Positions 8,451-17,595 are shown, counted from the stretch's first letter. The stretch: DNA of 64,000 bases from Bradyrhizobium sp. CCBAU 53338 (GCF_015291665.1 NZ_CP030048.1:6324001-6388000), one strand, 5' to 3'. Translations and numbers: made by a program. Notes: a model not told the origin generated them from the sequence alone.

Positions 8451-9670
8451 TACGCCTGCCGCCGGTTTGCCAACCCCAACCGCGCCTTCACTTCGGCGAT
8501 CTTGGCCCGGCTCACCGGGACCCGGTGCGGCGACGGGCCGTCCAGTTCGAGCACGGCGCCGTCGCCCTCTTTCCGGACCAGCGCGACATGAGGAATGGCG
8601 ACGATATGGCTGCGGTGGACCCTGAGGAACAACGAGGGATCGAGCTGCGCCTCGGCTTCCGAGATCGACCAGGGGCACATCCGCTCGCGGGTACCATCAT
8701 GGACGCGGGTGTAGTGCGCGTCGGCCCGGACGCTGCGGACATTGGCGGTATCGATGAAGTGCGTGCCGTCGGCGCTCTCAACCGGCAGCCGGGGAACCGG
8801 CGCCCTCGGCGGCTGCCCGAGGCCGCCAAGGGGCGTCACCGGGCGCGGAGGTGCGGCAACCGGTTCGACCGCGAGCGGCGCAACCGGCGGAGCAACGGAA
8901 TCGGCGGCCGTGGCGGGTGAAGCCTGCCGGCGTTGATCGGGAACGAGCGACAACAGAAAGCCGGCCGCGATGACGAAGCACAGCACCGCAACGACGATCG
9001 ACAGGATTTGTTGCGACGCGGCGAGACCGCCGCCGTGGTGATGCGCCGCGCCGGTGAGCGGCTCGAAATGCATGCCCAGCATCGCCGTATAATGCATGCC
9101 GGACACCGCGACGCCGAACACGATCGAGCTGACGATCAGGCGCACACCCTCCTGCTGCGCCAGAAAGGCGCGCAGTCCGCCATAGGCGGTGACGATGGCG
9201 ACCAGGATCGACAGCAGCACCATCGAGGGGTCATGCACGATGCCGAAGGAGCCGGCCAATCCATGGATGCCGACATAATGCATGCTGGCGATGCCGACGC
9301 CGAGCAAGACGGCCGACGACGCCACGCGCCTCAACGTGGGCTCACCGATCGAGACAAAGAAAAGGGAAATTCCGACCACCAGCGCGCAGATCAGGAATGA
9401 GATGATGGTGGGAAGAACGAGATAGACCGTATCCGGCGGCAGCGGCGCGGCCAGCATGCCGACGAAATGCATGGTCCAGATGCCGACGGCCAGAAACGCA
9501 GCCGCCCCCGCGAGCAGAACGCGGTTACTGACGCCGGGCGTGTTGCGGATGCGAGCAGCAAGCGCAAAGCCGGTATAGCCACCCAGACTCGCGACCGCCA
9601 CGGAGAGCGCGACGAGATAGGGATCGTGTCCTTCGAACATGATCTTGTCGGCCGTCCGTCTCCACGGCAC
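8450..9670 (-). CDS. coxC: MHYT-LytTR membrane regulator CoxC
   Basis: 406 residues. The N-terminal ~260 residues form about seven membrane helices containing the MHYT triplets MHF, MHYVG and MHYTA, a module proposed to bind metal or a diatomic gas. After a Pro/Ala-rich linker (about 265-310) comes a LytTR DNA-binding domain (about 310-400, with FLRVHRSHIVA). Oligotropha CoxC and CoxH have this architecture, and coxC precedes coxM there too. Start is GTG 9670, with GGAGGAGG just upstream; an internal ATG at 9640 is an alternative. Likely a CO- or redox-responsive regulator of the downstream cox genes (inference). Confidence 0.85.
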   Translation of the reverse strand: MPWRRTADKIMFEGHDPYLVALSVAVASLGGYTGFALAARIRNTPGVSNRVLLAGAAAFLAVGIWTMHFVGMLAAPLPPDTVYLVLPTIISFLICALVVGISLFFVSIGEPTLRRVASSAVLLGVGIASMHYVGIHGLAGSFGIVHDPSMVLLSILVAIVTAYGGLRAFLAQQEGVRLIVSSIVFGVAVSGMHYTAMLGMHFEPLTGAAHHHGGGLAASQQILSIVVAVLCFVIAAGFLLSLVPDQRRQASPATAADSVAPPVAPLAVEPVAAPPRPVTPLGGLGQPPRAPVPRLPVESADGTHFIDTANVRSVRADAHYTRVHDGTRERMCPWSISEAEAQLDPSLFLRVHRSHIVAIPHVALVRKEGDGAVLELDGPSPHRVPVSRAKIAEVKARLGLANRRQA

Positions 9671-9740
9671 GGCCTCCTCCCGCCGCCGACTTTATAGGGA
9701 CGGCGGCGGGATTGACAATCAGCGGCGTGTGAAGAGCGCG

Positions 9741-10295
9741 CTACACGATTCCCGCCGCGACCTGGCCGCGCAGCCGCTCGAGGCCGTGCAACGTCTCTGC
9801 ACAGGCTGCTGCGACCTCGATGCCCTTGATCGTGAAGTGCCTGCGGAAGAAATCGTAGTGCACTTCGGTCTCGTGGAATTGCTGCGGCGTCAGCACGGCG
9901 GAGAACACCGGCACCTCGGTGCGGAGCTGCACGTCCATCAACGCCTTGATCACGGTGTCGGCGACGAATTCGTGGCGATAGATGCCACCGTCAACGACAA
10001 GGCCCGCTGCGACGATCGCGGTATAGCGCCGCGTCTTGGCGAGGACCTGCGCGTGCAGCGGGATCTCGAACGAGCCCGGCACCTCGAACACGTCGACATG
10101 GGTGAGGTGGCGCGCCTCGGCTTCCTTGATGAAGGCGATGCGGGCTTCCTCGACCACGTCGCGGTGCCAGCAGGCCTGCACGAAGGCCACCCGCTGCGGC
10201 TTGGCAAAGCGTGGATGCTCTTTCACCGGGTCGTGGGGAACCGGCGGTTGAGTCTGTGACGTCTTGGTTTGGGGATCTTGCAACATCTGATTCAT
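9741..10295 (-). CDS. ribH: 6,7-dimethyl-8-ribityllumazine synthase (RibH2-like)
   Basis: 184 residues. Condenses 5-amino-6-ribitylaminouracil with 3,4-dihydroxy-2-butanone 4-phosphate in the penultimate step of riboflavin synthesis. Shows FEVPGSFEIPLHAQ and the VVDGGIYRHEFVADTV segment with the catalytic His. The roughly 30-residue polar N-terminal extension and lone position away from ribBAE genes fit the second (RibH2) type of Rhizobiales. Translation starts after AAGGAA. A complete FMN riboswitch lies in its leader, so expression should fall when FMN is plentiful. Confidence 0.93.
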   Translation of the reverse strand: MNQMLQDPQTKTSQTQPPVPHDPVKEHPRFAKPQRVAFVQACWHRDVVEEARIAFIKEAEARHLTHVDVFEVPGSFEIPLHAQVLAKTRRYTAIVAAGLVVDGGIYRHEFVADTVIKALMDVQLRTEVPVFSAVLTPQQFHETEVHYDFFRRHFTIKGIEVAAACAETLHGLERLRGQVAAGIV

Positions 10296-10368
10296 GGCTT
10301 TCCTTCAAAGGACCAGAATCAGGGCACACGGAACGACAAACAGCCGCATCTTGCGATGCGTCTGCCAC

Positions 10369-10526
10369 CGACCGTTCTCTTTCATCCGGACTTTAACCGT
10401 CGGCTTCGGAGTTGCACCGAATCTGCTGACCCTTCCCCCAGCAAAGACCATGGGGGAAGGCGCTCGCGGGCTTAGGCCTTTCGGCCCTTACCGCCGGTGG
10501 GGACTTTCACCCCGCCCTGAGAACAT
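10369..10526 (-). promoter_or_regulatory. FMN riboswitch (RFN element)
   Basis: Read on the minus strand, the leader has the full RFN consensus: TTCTCAGGGCGGGGTGAAAG, CCCCACCGGCGGTAA, GCCGAAAGGC, CCGCGAGCGC, a variable stem, GGTCAGCAGATTCGGTG and finally TAAAGTCCGGATGAAAGAGA. About 75 bases separate it from the ribH start. A CGCATC-GCAA-GATGCG hairpin (10345-10360) in that spacer is a candidate expression-platform element. Confidence 0.97.
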
Positions 10527-10958
10527 CGGCCGCTCGGGATTGAGCGACCTGCCTGGAAATATGCCGCCGGTCCGGGGCAGCAAGCAAGCCTGTTCCGTAG
10601 CCAAAAACCGCATGGTCCCATGCCGCTGGGGCGGTGCGGCCCTCGCGCGGCGGAATTAGCGATTGGCGGTTTCCCGGAATCCGATTCCGGTTTGTTCTCA
10701 TCCAATTCGGTTCTGACTCCCCGCGTTAACTATTGTGGCCGAGAGATGAACTGTGGACGAACGAGTCCTGGCTTGTGGACGGACTCGGGACCCAGTTGCG
10801 CAGATTCCGCAAATCACATCAGTTGATCCGCGACAGGCCGCGCCGATCCCCGGGAGATCGCGAAAGCGACTCCCGGGATCGACGACGTTTAGGGAGCGCG
10901 CGCCGGACCCAACCGCGTGCGTATCAAAGACAACAAGAAGGCAAGAGGTCGAGACGGC
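10527..10958. other. 432-base intergenic region with a strong hairpin
   Basis: Lies between the divergently read ribH leader and the ybjN-like gene. No coding frame is convincing. It should hold both promoters. At 10844-10881 there is a very stable hairpin: GATC/GATC, CCGGGAG/CTCCCGG and TCGC/GCGA stems separated by single bulges and closed by a GAAA tetraloop. Two similar TGTGGAC boxes occur near 10751 and 10775. Either could belong to a small RNA or operator. Confidence 0.5.
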
Positions 10959-11459
10959 ATGTCCCTGCTCGAAGGCAATATCGATTCCCGAAGTCACCCG
11001 CTCGCGGTGGTCGAGGATATCGCCGCCAGCAACAACTGGCCGTTCGAACGCTCCGGCGAGGACGAGCTGACCATTGTCTCGAAGGGACAGTGGACCGACT
11101 ACCAGATCTCCTTCACCTGGATGGGAGAAATCGAAGCGCTGCACCTTGCTTGCGCTTTCGACATGAAGATTCCGCTCGCGCGCCGGGGCGAGGTGCAGAA
11201 GCTCGTCGCCGCGGTCAACGAGCAATTGTGGATTGGCCATTTCGACCTCTGGACCAACACCGGCATGATCATGCACCGTCAGGCGCTGGTGCTGCCGGGT
11301 GGCCTCACCGCCTCGACCGCGCAATGCGAAGCGATGCTCGCCGGCGCCATCCACGCCTGCGAGCGTTACTTTCCGGCGTTCCAGTTCGTGGTGTGGGCAG
11401 GCAAGACCACCGCACAAGCGATGGATGCGGCGATGTTCGATACGGCTGGCGAGGCGTAA
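10959..11459 (+). CDS. YbjN domain-containing protein
   Basis: 166 residues starting MSLLEGNIDS; ATG 10959 is preferred over an upstream in-frame ATG. The YbjN domain (class I type III chaperone-like fold) covers most of the length, with paired hydrophobic strands and the segment AVNEQLWIGHFDLWT. YbjN proteins are cytoplasmic and thought to act in stress or sensory regulation; no activity is established. It sits just upstream of proC with a 183-base gap holding a REP-type palindrome, so coexpression is uncertain. Confidence 0.8.
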   Translation: MSLLEGNIDSRSHPLAVVEDIAASNNWPFERSGEDELTIVSKGQWTDYQISFTWMGEIEALHLACAFDMKIPLARRGEVQKLVAAVNEQLWIGHFDLWTNTGMIMHRQALVLPGGLTASTAQCEAMLAGAIHACERYFPAFQFVVWAGKTTAQAMDAAMFDTAGEA

Positions 11460-11500
11460 GGCGCCCAACAATACGATGAGGGACGGACGAGTCTTTCCTT

Positions 11501-11628
11501 ATCGTCGTCCTGGCGAAAGCCAGGATCCATACCGCGTGATTTCTCCGTGTTGCGCGACGCTTGTTGCTCTGCCCTCCATCCACTAGAACCCCTTGGGGCA
11601 ATGGGTCCTGGCTTCGCCAGGACGACGG
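11501..11628. repeat. REP-type palindromic pair between ybjN-like gene and proC
   Basis: GTCGTCCTGGCGAAAGCCAGGA near 11504-11525 is repeated in inverted orientation as TCCTGGCTTCGCCAGGACGAC at 11606-11626. Each arm is itself a small hairpin (CCTGGC/GCCAGG), which is the standard layout of a paired REP (BIME-like) unit. It lies directly before the proC start. Confidence 0.75.
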
Positions 11629-11642
11629 ATTTGGCAACAGCG

Positions 11643-12467
11643 ATGGCAAACAACACTCTCCAGAACATCACCGGCACCATCCTGCTCGCCGGTGCCGGCA
11701 AGATGGGCGGCGCGATGCTGACCGGGTGGCTGGCGGGCGGGCTCGATCCGCGCCGCGTCGCGGTGGTCGATCCTTTTATCTCGCCTGAGATCACCGCGCT
11801 GGCCGCCAAGGGCGTCGCGCTCAATCCCGACGCGAAGGCGGCAGGCTTTGTCGAGACGATGGTCGTCGCAGTGAAGCCGCAGATGTTCCGCGAAGCCGGC
11901 ACCAAGCTGAAATCATTCGTGTCGGAAGAAACCTCCGTGGTCTCGATCATGGCGGGAACCACGATCGCCTCCCTGGAGGACGTCTGCGGCGGCGCCGTGG
12001 TCCGCGCGATGCCAAACACGCCGGCGGCGATCGGCCGCGGCATCACGGTGGCGGTCGCGGCGACGAATGTCAGCGCAGCGCAGCGCGCGGTGGCCGACGC
12101 ACTGCTGCGGGCCACCGGCTCGGTCGAATGGGTCGAGGATGAAGGCCTGATGGATGCGGTGACGGCCGTGTCCGGCTCGGGGCCGGCCTATGTGTTCCTG
12201 CTCGCCGAAGAGCTCGCACGCGCCGGCGTGGAAGCCGGATTGCCCGAGGCGCTGGCGACAAAGCTCGCGCGCGAGACGGTCGCTGGCTCCGGCGAATTGC
12301 TGCATCGGTCGGAGCTTCCGTCCGCCACGCTGCGCCAGAATGTCACCTCGCCCGGCGGCACGACGGCTGCGGCGCTCGGTGTGCTGATGGGCGAACCGGG
12401 CTTGCGCGAGCTGATGATCCGCGCGATCGCGGCCGCGACGAAGCGATCGAAGGAATTGGCGAAGTAG
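11643..12467 (+). CDS. proC: pyrroline-5-carboxylate reductase
   Basis: 274 residues, normal for ProC. Reduces 1-pyrroline-5-carboxylate to L-proline with NAD(P)H. The dinucleotide fold opens with ILLAGAGKMGGAML; the family signature is complete in the C-terminal dimerisation domain (AVSGSGPAYVFLLAEELA, then NVTSPGGTTAAALGVL). Start is ATG 11643 because the upstream in-frame sequence is the REP element. The next gene is convergent. Confidence 0.95.
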   Translation: MANNTLQNITGTILLAGAGKMGGAMLTGWLAGGLDPRRVAVVDPFISPEITALAAKGVALNPDAKAAGFVETMVVAVKPQMFREAGTKLKSFVSEETSVVSIMAGTTIASLEDVCGGAVVRAMPNTPAAIGRGITVAVAATNVSAAQRAVADALLRATGSVEWVEDEGLMDAVTAVSGSGPAYVFLLAEELARAGVEAGLPEALATKLARETVAGSGELLHRSELPSATLRQNVTSPGGTTAAALGVLMGEPGLRELMIRAIAAATKRSKELAK

Positions 12468-12470
12468 CGG

Positions 12471-12863
12471 CTACGCCCCAAGCCGCTTGTTGAACATCTC
12501 GACATTGACAAGCCCGCGCGCGTGGCGGCCTTCGCCGAGCTTGCGCGTGCCCTCGAAGGCCTCGACCTCGAAGCGGATGATGCGGCGCTCGACCGCGATC
12601 ACTTTTGCGGTGGTCCGCACCGTCGCGCCGACGAGAGCGGCGGCAAGATGGCGGATGTCGACCTCGGTCCCGACGGTGACCCAGCCCGGCTGGAGCGCGG
12701 CGCGGATCGCATCGCCCGACGTCATCTCCATTTCCAGGATCATCATCGGGGTCGCATAGACCATCGGCATGCCCGGCACGAAATGCCCGACCGTGCGCTC
12801 GACCGGGACGACCAGCGTGCGCTCGGCGCTCATGCCGATCTTGATGAAATCGCGTGCGTCCAT
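12471..12863 (-). CDS. hotdog-fold thioesterase, FlK (fluoroacetyl-CoA thioesterase)-like
   Basis: 130 residues, single hotdog domain, with VGHFVPGMPMVYATPMMILEMEM near the N-terminus and the helix Glu used by FlK-like thioesterases, followed by GWVTVGTEVDIRHLAA. Members hydrolyse acyl-CoAs; real fluoroacetyl-CoA selectivity is known only for the Streptomyces enzyme, so no such specificity is claimed. Stands alone with its stop facing proC. A REP palindrome lies just upstream of its start. Confidence 0.75.
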   Translation of the reverse strand: MDARDFIKIGMSAERTLVVPVERTVGHFVPGMPMVYATPMMILEMEMTSGDAIRAALQPGWVTVGTEVDIRHLAAALVGATVRTTAKVIAVERRIIRFEVEAFEGTRKLGEGRHARGLVNVEMFNKRLGA

Positions 12864-12881
12864 GGTGCCTCAAACTCCGCT

Positions 12882-12926
12882 GTCGTCCCGGACAAGCGAG
12901 CCTAGCGAGCGTTGATCCGGGACGAC
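12882..12926. repeat. REP-type palindrome
   Basis: Ten-base inverted arms GTCGTCCCGG (12882-12891) and CCGGGACGAC (12917-12926), between the thioesterase and tautomerase genes. Same family as the elements at 11501, 21398 and 41804. Confidence 0.7.
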
Positions 12927-12953
12927 GGTTGTGTTTGCTGCAACAGCGGTTTC

Positions 12954-13157
12954 TTACTTCTTCGCAGCCGCCGCGCGCTCCACGAACGTCTTGCCGCCCT
13001 TCATCTTGTGGCGGAGCGGGGCTTCGTTGATCTGGATGACGACGGCATCGGCGTCGACGCCGAGATTCTTCACCAGCGCCTGCGTGATGTCGCGCATCAT
13101 GCCGGCCTTCTGCTCGTCGGTGCGGCCTTCGGCCATGCTGACGGTGATCTCAGGCAT
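12954..13157 (-). CDS. 4-oxalocrotonate tautomerase family protein
   Basis: 67 residues, the size of a single 4-OT subunit. Pro2 directly follows the initiator Met and is the catalytic N-terminal base after Met removal (MPEITVSMAEGRT). The beta-alpha-beta pattern is clear, with KAGMMRDITQALVKNLG as the helix. The family interconverts enol and keto acids, but the substrate cannot be told from sequence. No catabolic operon is present around it. Confidence 0.85.
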   Translation of the reverse strand: MPEITVSMAEGRTDEQKAGMMRDITQALVKNLGVDADAVVIQINEAPLRHKMKGGKTFVERAAAAKK

Positions 13158-13189
13158 TGTCTTCTCCCTGCTGCCCTGCTGCTGTCGTC

Positions 13190-13266
13190 ATGGCCGGGCT
13201 TGTCCCGGCCATCCACGTTCTCTTCCATCAAACAGGACTGACATGCCCGGGACAAGCCCGGGCATG
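13190..13266. repeat. two adjacent REP-type palindromes
   Basis: ATGGCCGGG/CCCGGCCAT (13190-13198 with 13204-13212) and CATGCCCGGG/CCCGGGCATG (13242-13251 with 13257-13266), each with a five-base loop. A near copy of the first is at 41804-41828. They fill the gap between hisS and the tautomerase gene and could act as terminators for hisS. Confidence 0.75.
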
Positions 13267-13283
13267 TCGGCCTTAGCGAATGG

Positions 13284-14804
13284 CTAGCCCCAGCTCACGT
13301 CATGGCGCGCGAGGACCTCGCGCACTTTTAAAATGAGATCGGCCTCGCTGCACGAGAACTGTGCCGGACGCGTCTCGCGCCATTCCTGGTTGGAGGCGAT
13401 TGCGGCGGCCGCCTTGGCGCCCTCGATCAGATCCTTGATCTGCAGCTCGCCGCGCGCCTTTTCATCCGAGCCCTGGATGATCACGCAAGGCGAGTTGCGG
13501 CGGTCGGCATATTTGAGCTGGTTGCCCATGTTCTTGGGATTGCCGAGATAGAGCTCGGCGCGGATGCCGGCGGTGCGAAGGCTCGCAACCATCTTCTGGT
13601 AGTCGGCGACGCGGTCGCGGTCGAACACGGTGACGACGACGGGGCCGACTTCGGGCCGCGTGTCCAGCTTGCCGAGCAGTGTCAGCGCTGCCTGCAGCCG
13701 CGACACGCCGATCGAGAAGCCGGTCGCGGGCACCGGCTCGCCGCGGAAGCGCGAGACGAGGCCATCATAACGACCGCCGCCGCCGACCGAGCCGAAGCGC
13801 ACGGGACGGCCCTTCTCGTCCTTGGTGTCGAGCAGCAGTTCGACCTCGTAGACGGGGCCGGTGTAATATTCGAGGCCGCGCACGACGGAGGGGTCGATCT
13901 TGATGCGGTCTGCGCCGTAGCCCGACGCCGCGACCAGTTTTGCAATTTCTTCCAGCTCGCTCACGCCGGCCTGACCGACTTCGCTCTTGGCGAGATAAGT
14001 TTCCGCCGCAGCGATGGCCTCTTTCCAATCCTCGCGCGGTCTGGTGATGGCGAGAACGACATCGGCCTCCGCGGCACTGAGGTTGGCGCCCTTGGTGAAG
14101 TCGCCCTTGCCTTCCTCGCCGCCATCCCATCGTCCGGGACCCAAAAGCTTGCGGACTTCGTCGGCGGAAAACTTGTCGAGCTTGTCGATCGCGCGCAGCA
14201 CGGTCAGCCTGCGGGCCGCGTTCTCCTCACCCGCGAGCCCGATGGCTTCGAGAACGCCGTCGAGCACCTTGCGATTGTTGACCTTCACGACGTACTGGCC
14301 GCGCGCAACGCCGAGCGCCTCCATCGTGTCCGCCGCCATCATGCAGATCTCGGCATCCGCCGCCGGCGTTGCCGAGCCGACCGTGTCGGCGTCGAATTGC
14401 ATAAACTGGCGGAAGCGGCCGGGGCCGGGCTTTTCGTTGCGGAAGACGTAGCCGACACGGTAGCTGCGATAGGGCAGGACCAGACCGTCGGTGCCGTAGC
14501 GCTCGCCGACATAGCGCGCGAGCGGCGCGGTCAGGTCGTAACGCAAGCTGATCCACTGCTCGTCGTCGTCCTGGAACGAGAACACACCCTCGTTCGGACG
14601 GTCCTGGTCGGGCAGGAACTTGCCGAGCGCGTCGGTGTATTCCATCGCCGGCGTCTCCACCGGCTCGAAGCCGTAGAGCTCGTAGACGGCGCGGATCTTC
14701 TCGACCATCTCGCGCGTCGCCCGGATCGCCGAGGGATCTCGATCCTCGAGCCCGCGCGGAAGTCGCGCCTTCAGTTTCTGGGGTTTTTTGGGTTTTTCGG
14801 CCAT
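13284..14804 (-). CDS. hisS: histidyl-tRNA synthetase
   Basis: 506 residues, class II synthetase charging tRNA-His. Motif 2 is [20 protein letters not shown], the histidine-binding segment [13 protein letters not shown] is present, motif 3 is [10 protein letters not shown], and the C-terminal anticodon domain follows. Start at 14804 ([10 protein letters not shown], a basic N-terminal tail); longer readings run into the ilvE hairpin region. Downstream of ilvE on the same strand, with a 13-bp perfect hairpin between. Confidence 0.96.
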   Translation of the reverse strand: MAEKPKKPQKLKARLPRGLEDRDPSAIRATREMVEKIRAVYELYGFEPVETPAMEYTDALGKFLPDQDRPNEGVFSFQDDDEQWISLRYDLTAPLARYVGERYGTDGLVLPYRSYRVGYVFRNEKPGPGRFRQFMQFDADTVGSATPAADAEICMMAADTMEALGVARGQYVVKVNNRKVLDGVLEAIGLAGEENAARRLTVLRAIDKLDKFSADEVRKLLGPGRWDGGEEGKGDFTKGANLSAAEADVVLAITRPREDWKEAIAAAETYLAKSEVGQAGVSELEEIAKLVAASGYGADRIKIDPSVVRGLEYYTGPVYEVELLLDTKDEKGRPVRFGSVGGGGRYDGLVSRFRGEPVPATGFSIGVSRLQAALTLLGKLDTRPEVGPVVVTVFDRDRVADYQKMVASLRTAGIRAELYLGNPKNMGNQLKYADRRNSPCVIIQGSDEKARGELQIKDLIEGAKAAAAIASNQEWRETRPAQFSCSEADLILKVREVLARHDVSWG

Positions 14805-14848
14805 GCGGGCGTTTACCAGCCGACGCGCGGTGCGGCAACCGGCCTGTT

Positions 14849-14880
14849 CTCCCTCTCCCGCAAGCAAGCGGGAGAGGGAG
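14849..14880 (-). terminator. 13-bp perfect hairpin after ilvE
   Basis: CTCCCTCTCCCGC (14849-14861) pairs perfectly with 14868-14880 around a six-base loop. It lies seven bases past the ilvE stop and 45 before the hisS start on the minus strand. There is no U-tract, so it is either a factor-assisted terminator or a REP-type element. Confidence 0.5.
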
Positions 14881-14886
14881 ATGACC

Positions 14887-15969
14887 TCAAAACACCTTGC
14901 GGATCCAGTTGTGCGGATCGTTGGTGCGGCCGTACTGGATGTCGACGAGCTGCTTGCGCAGGCCCATGGCGACGGGACCCGCGGCGCCGCCGCTGATCTC
15001 GAAATCGCCGCTGACCGAGCGCACTTTGCCGATCGGCGAGATCACCGCGGCAGTACCGCAGGCGAACGCTTCCTTCAGCCTGCCCGAGGCCGCATCCTTG
15101 CGCCACTGGTCGAGCGAATACGGCTCCTCGCGCACCGTCTTGCCGGCATCGCGCGCGAGCGTGATGATGGAGTCGCGGGTGATGCCGGGCAGGATGGTGC
15201 CGAGCGGCGGGGTCGAGAGCGAACCGTCGTCGAACACGAAGAACACGTTCATGCCGCCGAGTTCCTCGATGTAGCGGCGCTCGACCGCATCGAGGAAGAC
15301 GACCTGATCGCAGCCGTGCTGGATCGCCTCGGCCTGCGCACGCAGGCTCGCCGCATAATTGCCGCCGCACTTCACCGCGCCGGTGCCACCGACAGCTGCG
15401 CGCGTGTAATTCTCGGAGACCCAGATCGAGACCGGCGCGGGGCCGCCCTTGAAGTAGGAACCAACAGGCGAAGCGATCACCGCAAAGATGTATTCCGACG
15501 ACGGCTTCACGCCGAGGAAGGTCTCGCTCGCGATCATGAAGGGGCGCAGGTAAAGGCTGCCCTCGCCGCCCGGCATCCAGGCGCGGTCGATGCGCACGAC
15601 CTGCTCGACCGCCTCGATGAAGACGTCCTCCGGGATCTGCGCCATCGCCATGCGATCGGCGGAGTCCTTGAAGCGGCGTGCATTGGCGTCGGGGCGAAAC
15701 AGGTTCACCCCGCCGTCGTCGCGCTTGTAGGCCTTGAGGCCCTCGAAGATTTCCTGGGCGTAGTGCAGGACGGCGCCGGCCGGATCCATCTGGAAGTTGG
15801 CGCGCGCCTCGATCTTCGCCTCGTACCAGCCGCCCTTGGCCTGGTTGTAGCGGACCACAGCCATGTGATCGGTGAAGACGCGTCCGAAGCCGGGGTCGAC
15901 CAGCTTGGCGACCCGGTCCTTCTCGGGCGTCGGATTGGATGCGGGCTGGATGTCGAATTTCATGCTCAT
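14887..15969 (-). CDS. ilvE: branched-chain amino acid aminotransferase
   Basis: 360 residues, PLP fold type IV. Transfers the amino group between glutamate and the ketoacids of Leu, Ile and Val. The PLP lysine is Lys200 in [11 protein letters not shown], followed by [17 protein letters not shown], with the cofactor-phosphate loop [12 protein letters not shown]. The start (MSMKFD at 15969) follows AAGGA, though the spacing is short. Divergently transcribed from the MarR gene, with about 340 bases between. Confidence 0.95.
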   Translation of the reverse strand: MSMKFDIQPASNPTPEKDRVAKLVDPGFGRVFTDHMAVVRYNQAKGGWYEAKIEARANFQMDPAGAVLHYAQEIFEGLKAYKRDDGGVNLFRPDANARRFKDSADRMAMAQIPEDVFIEAVEQVVRIDRAWMPGGEGSLYLRPFMIASETFLGVKPSSEYIFAVIASPVGSYFKGGPAPVSIWVSENYTRAAVGGTGAVKCGGNYAASLRAQAEAIQHGCDQVVFLDAVERRYIEELGGMNVFFVFDDGSLSTPPLGTILPGITRDSIITLARDAGKTVREEPYSLDQWRKDAASGRLKEAFACGTAAVISPIGKVRSVSGDFEISGGAAGPVAMGLRKQLVDIQYGRTNDPHNWIRKVF

Positions 15970-16307
15970 GTCCTTGCCTCCCGCTGCCGATGGCGGCGCT
16001 GTTCTGGCGCCCGCCTGCCCGTTTCGGGCCCCGGCTGGCTTGATTAGATTGCTGGCTGAACCACCGCCAGCCTTGTTACGGCCGGTTTCCGTGACCAGCA
16101 TGTCGCCGAGGACATGCTTTTGCGGAAGGCGGAAGTCCAGTATGTTTTGCCGAAATGCCGCTCGACAATCGCACGGTAGATCTGACCCGGCCGTTGCCGC
16201 CTGTCCGGCTCTCTCCGGCCGCTCTTAGAAATACCACCCGACGCGAAACGATCTAAAATTTCGTGCGGGTTGATCGTTTTGTAACATTGAACCCAAGATA
16301 CGTCAAT
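15970..16307. other. intergenic region between ilvE and the MarR-family gene
   Basis: 338 bases, expected to hold two divergent promoters. I see no coding frame, tRNA or convincing palindrome in it; the segment before the MarR gene is relatively A/T-rich. Confidence 0.5.
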
Positions 16308-16847
16308 ATGCCTGACATAAATTTCGCGACTCCCCCTCAAGACGCTGCCGAGCCACGCCCGGCGGCAGGCGATGGAGGCAATTTGCGCTGGGATATCATC
16401 GAGCTGCTGTTCTTCGCCTATCGCGATTTCGTAGGTGACCCCGACCAGGAGCTGGAGGCTTTCGGCTTCGGCCGTGCCCATCACCGGGTCATGCACTTCG
16501 TCTACCGCTACCCCGGGCTGAAGGTCGCCGACCTGCTCGACGTCCTGCGCATCACAAAACAGTCGCTCGGCCGGGTGCTCAAGCAACTCCTGGACGAGGG
16601 CTATATCGTGCAGAAGACCGGCGACAACGACCGTCGCCAGCGCCTGCTTTATGCGACGCCGAAGGGCGAGGCGCTGGTGCAGAAGCTCGCCGGCCTCCAG
16701 ACCACGCGCATCACCAAGGCGCTCGCCGCGATGGCGCCTGACGATGCCGAGACCGTCAAGCGCTTCCTGCGCGCGATGATCGACCGCGACGATCCGGACA
16801 AGGTGCTGGAGACGATCTTCGCCACCAATCCAGACTCGAAGGAGTGA
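16308..16847 (+). CDS. MarR-family transcriptional regulator (PetP-like)
   Basis: 179 residues. The winged helix-turn-helix spans roughly 50-125: YPGLKVADLLDVLRITKQSL as HTH and TGDNDRRQRLLYATPKG as the wing with the MarR DxR signature. Its stop overlaps the start of an OmpR-type response regulator, the order of petP-petR in Rhodobacter capsulatus; PetP here is by gene order only. ATG 16308 is used; a GTG at 16263 would add 15 residues unlike the family. Confidence 0.85.
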   Translation: MPDINFATPPQDAAEPRPAAGDGGNLRWDIIELLFFAYRDFVGDPDQELEAFGFGRAHHRVMHFVYRYPGLKVADLLDVLRITKQSLGRVLKQLLDEGYIVQKTGDNDRRQRLLYATPKGEALVQKLAGLQTTRITKALAAMAPDDAETVKRFLRAMIDRDDPDKVLETIFATNPDSKE

Positions 16848-17575
16848 CCGTGCCGCTCGCTGCCACGCTCGCCCGCCCGCCGGCCCAACCGGCCGACGAC
16901 GCCCCGCATCTTCTGCTGGTCGACGACGACCGCCGCATCCGCGATCTGCTCTCACGCTTCCTCGCGGCCGAAGGCTATCGCGTCACCACCGCCGCCAGCG
17001 CCGGCGATGCCCGCGCGAAACTGCTCGGGCTGCATTTCGACCTGCTGATCCTCGACGTGATGATGCCCGGCGAGACCGGCTTCGATCTCGCCCGCTTCAT
17101 CCGCACATCCTCCTCGGTGCCGATCGTGATGCTGACGGCGCGGCATGAGGCCGAGGCCCGCATCGAGGGCTTGCAGATCGGCGCGGACGACTACGTCGCA
17201 AAACCGTTCGAGCCGCGGGAGCTGGCGCTGCGCATCAACAACATCCTCAAGCGCGCCGCGCCGCCGGTGCAGGCTGCGATAGTCGAGAAGATCGCGTTCG
17301 GTCCCTACGTCTATCATCTGGATCGCGGCGAGTTGCGTCAGGGCGAGGAAGTCATCCACCTCACCGATCGCGAGCGGGAGATGCTGCGCATTCTCTCGGA
17401 AACGCCGGGCGAGACCGTGCCGCGCAGCGCGCTGACCGGCAACGGCAGCGTCAACGAGCGCGCCGTCGACGTGCAGATCAATCGCCTCAGGCGCAAGATC
17501 GAGACCGATCCCGCCAATCCGCTCTTCCTCCAGGCGGTGCGCGGCATCGGCTATCGCCTGGTTGCCTCGCCGTAG
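16844..17575 (+). CDS. OmpR/PhoB-family response regulator (PetR-like)
   Basis: 243 residues. The receiver domain has the acidic pair in LLLVDDD, phospho-acceptor Asp71 in LILDVMMPG and the Lys in YVAKPFEP. The C-terminal winged helix (trans_reg_C) ends INRLRRKIETDPANPLFLQAVRGIGY. GTG 16844 overlaps the MarR stop; a second GTG lies two codons later. A histidine kinase follows after 20 bases, so the three genes form one signalling unit. PetR-type regulators influence cytochrome bc1 or oxidative-growth genes in relatives; the target here is unknown. Confidence 0.92.
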   Translation: MTVPLAATLARPPAQPADDAPHLLLVDDDRRIRDLLSRFLAAEGYRVTTAASAGDARAKLLGLHFDLLILDVMMPGETGFDLARFIRTSSSVPIVMLTARHEAEARIEGLQIGADDYVAKPFEPRELALRINNILKRAAPPVQAAIVEKIAFGPYVYHLDRGELRQGEEVIHLTDREREMLRILSETPGETVPRSALTGNGSVNERAVDVQINRLRRKIETDPANPLFLQAVRGIGYRLVASP

Positions 17576-17595
17576 ACCATAGTGAAGCACGAGCG

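Noticed and set aside
10844..10881. 6S RNA
   Set aside because: A single strong hairpin is seen, but I could not lay out the 6S closing stem and central bubble.
12471..12863. Fluoroacetate pathway formed by the FlK-like thioesterase and the haloacetate dehalogenase
   Set aside because: The genes are 35 kb apart, and FlK-like hotdog proteins are common with unrelated substrates.
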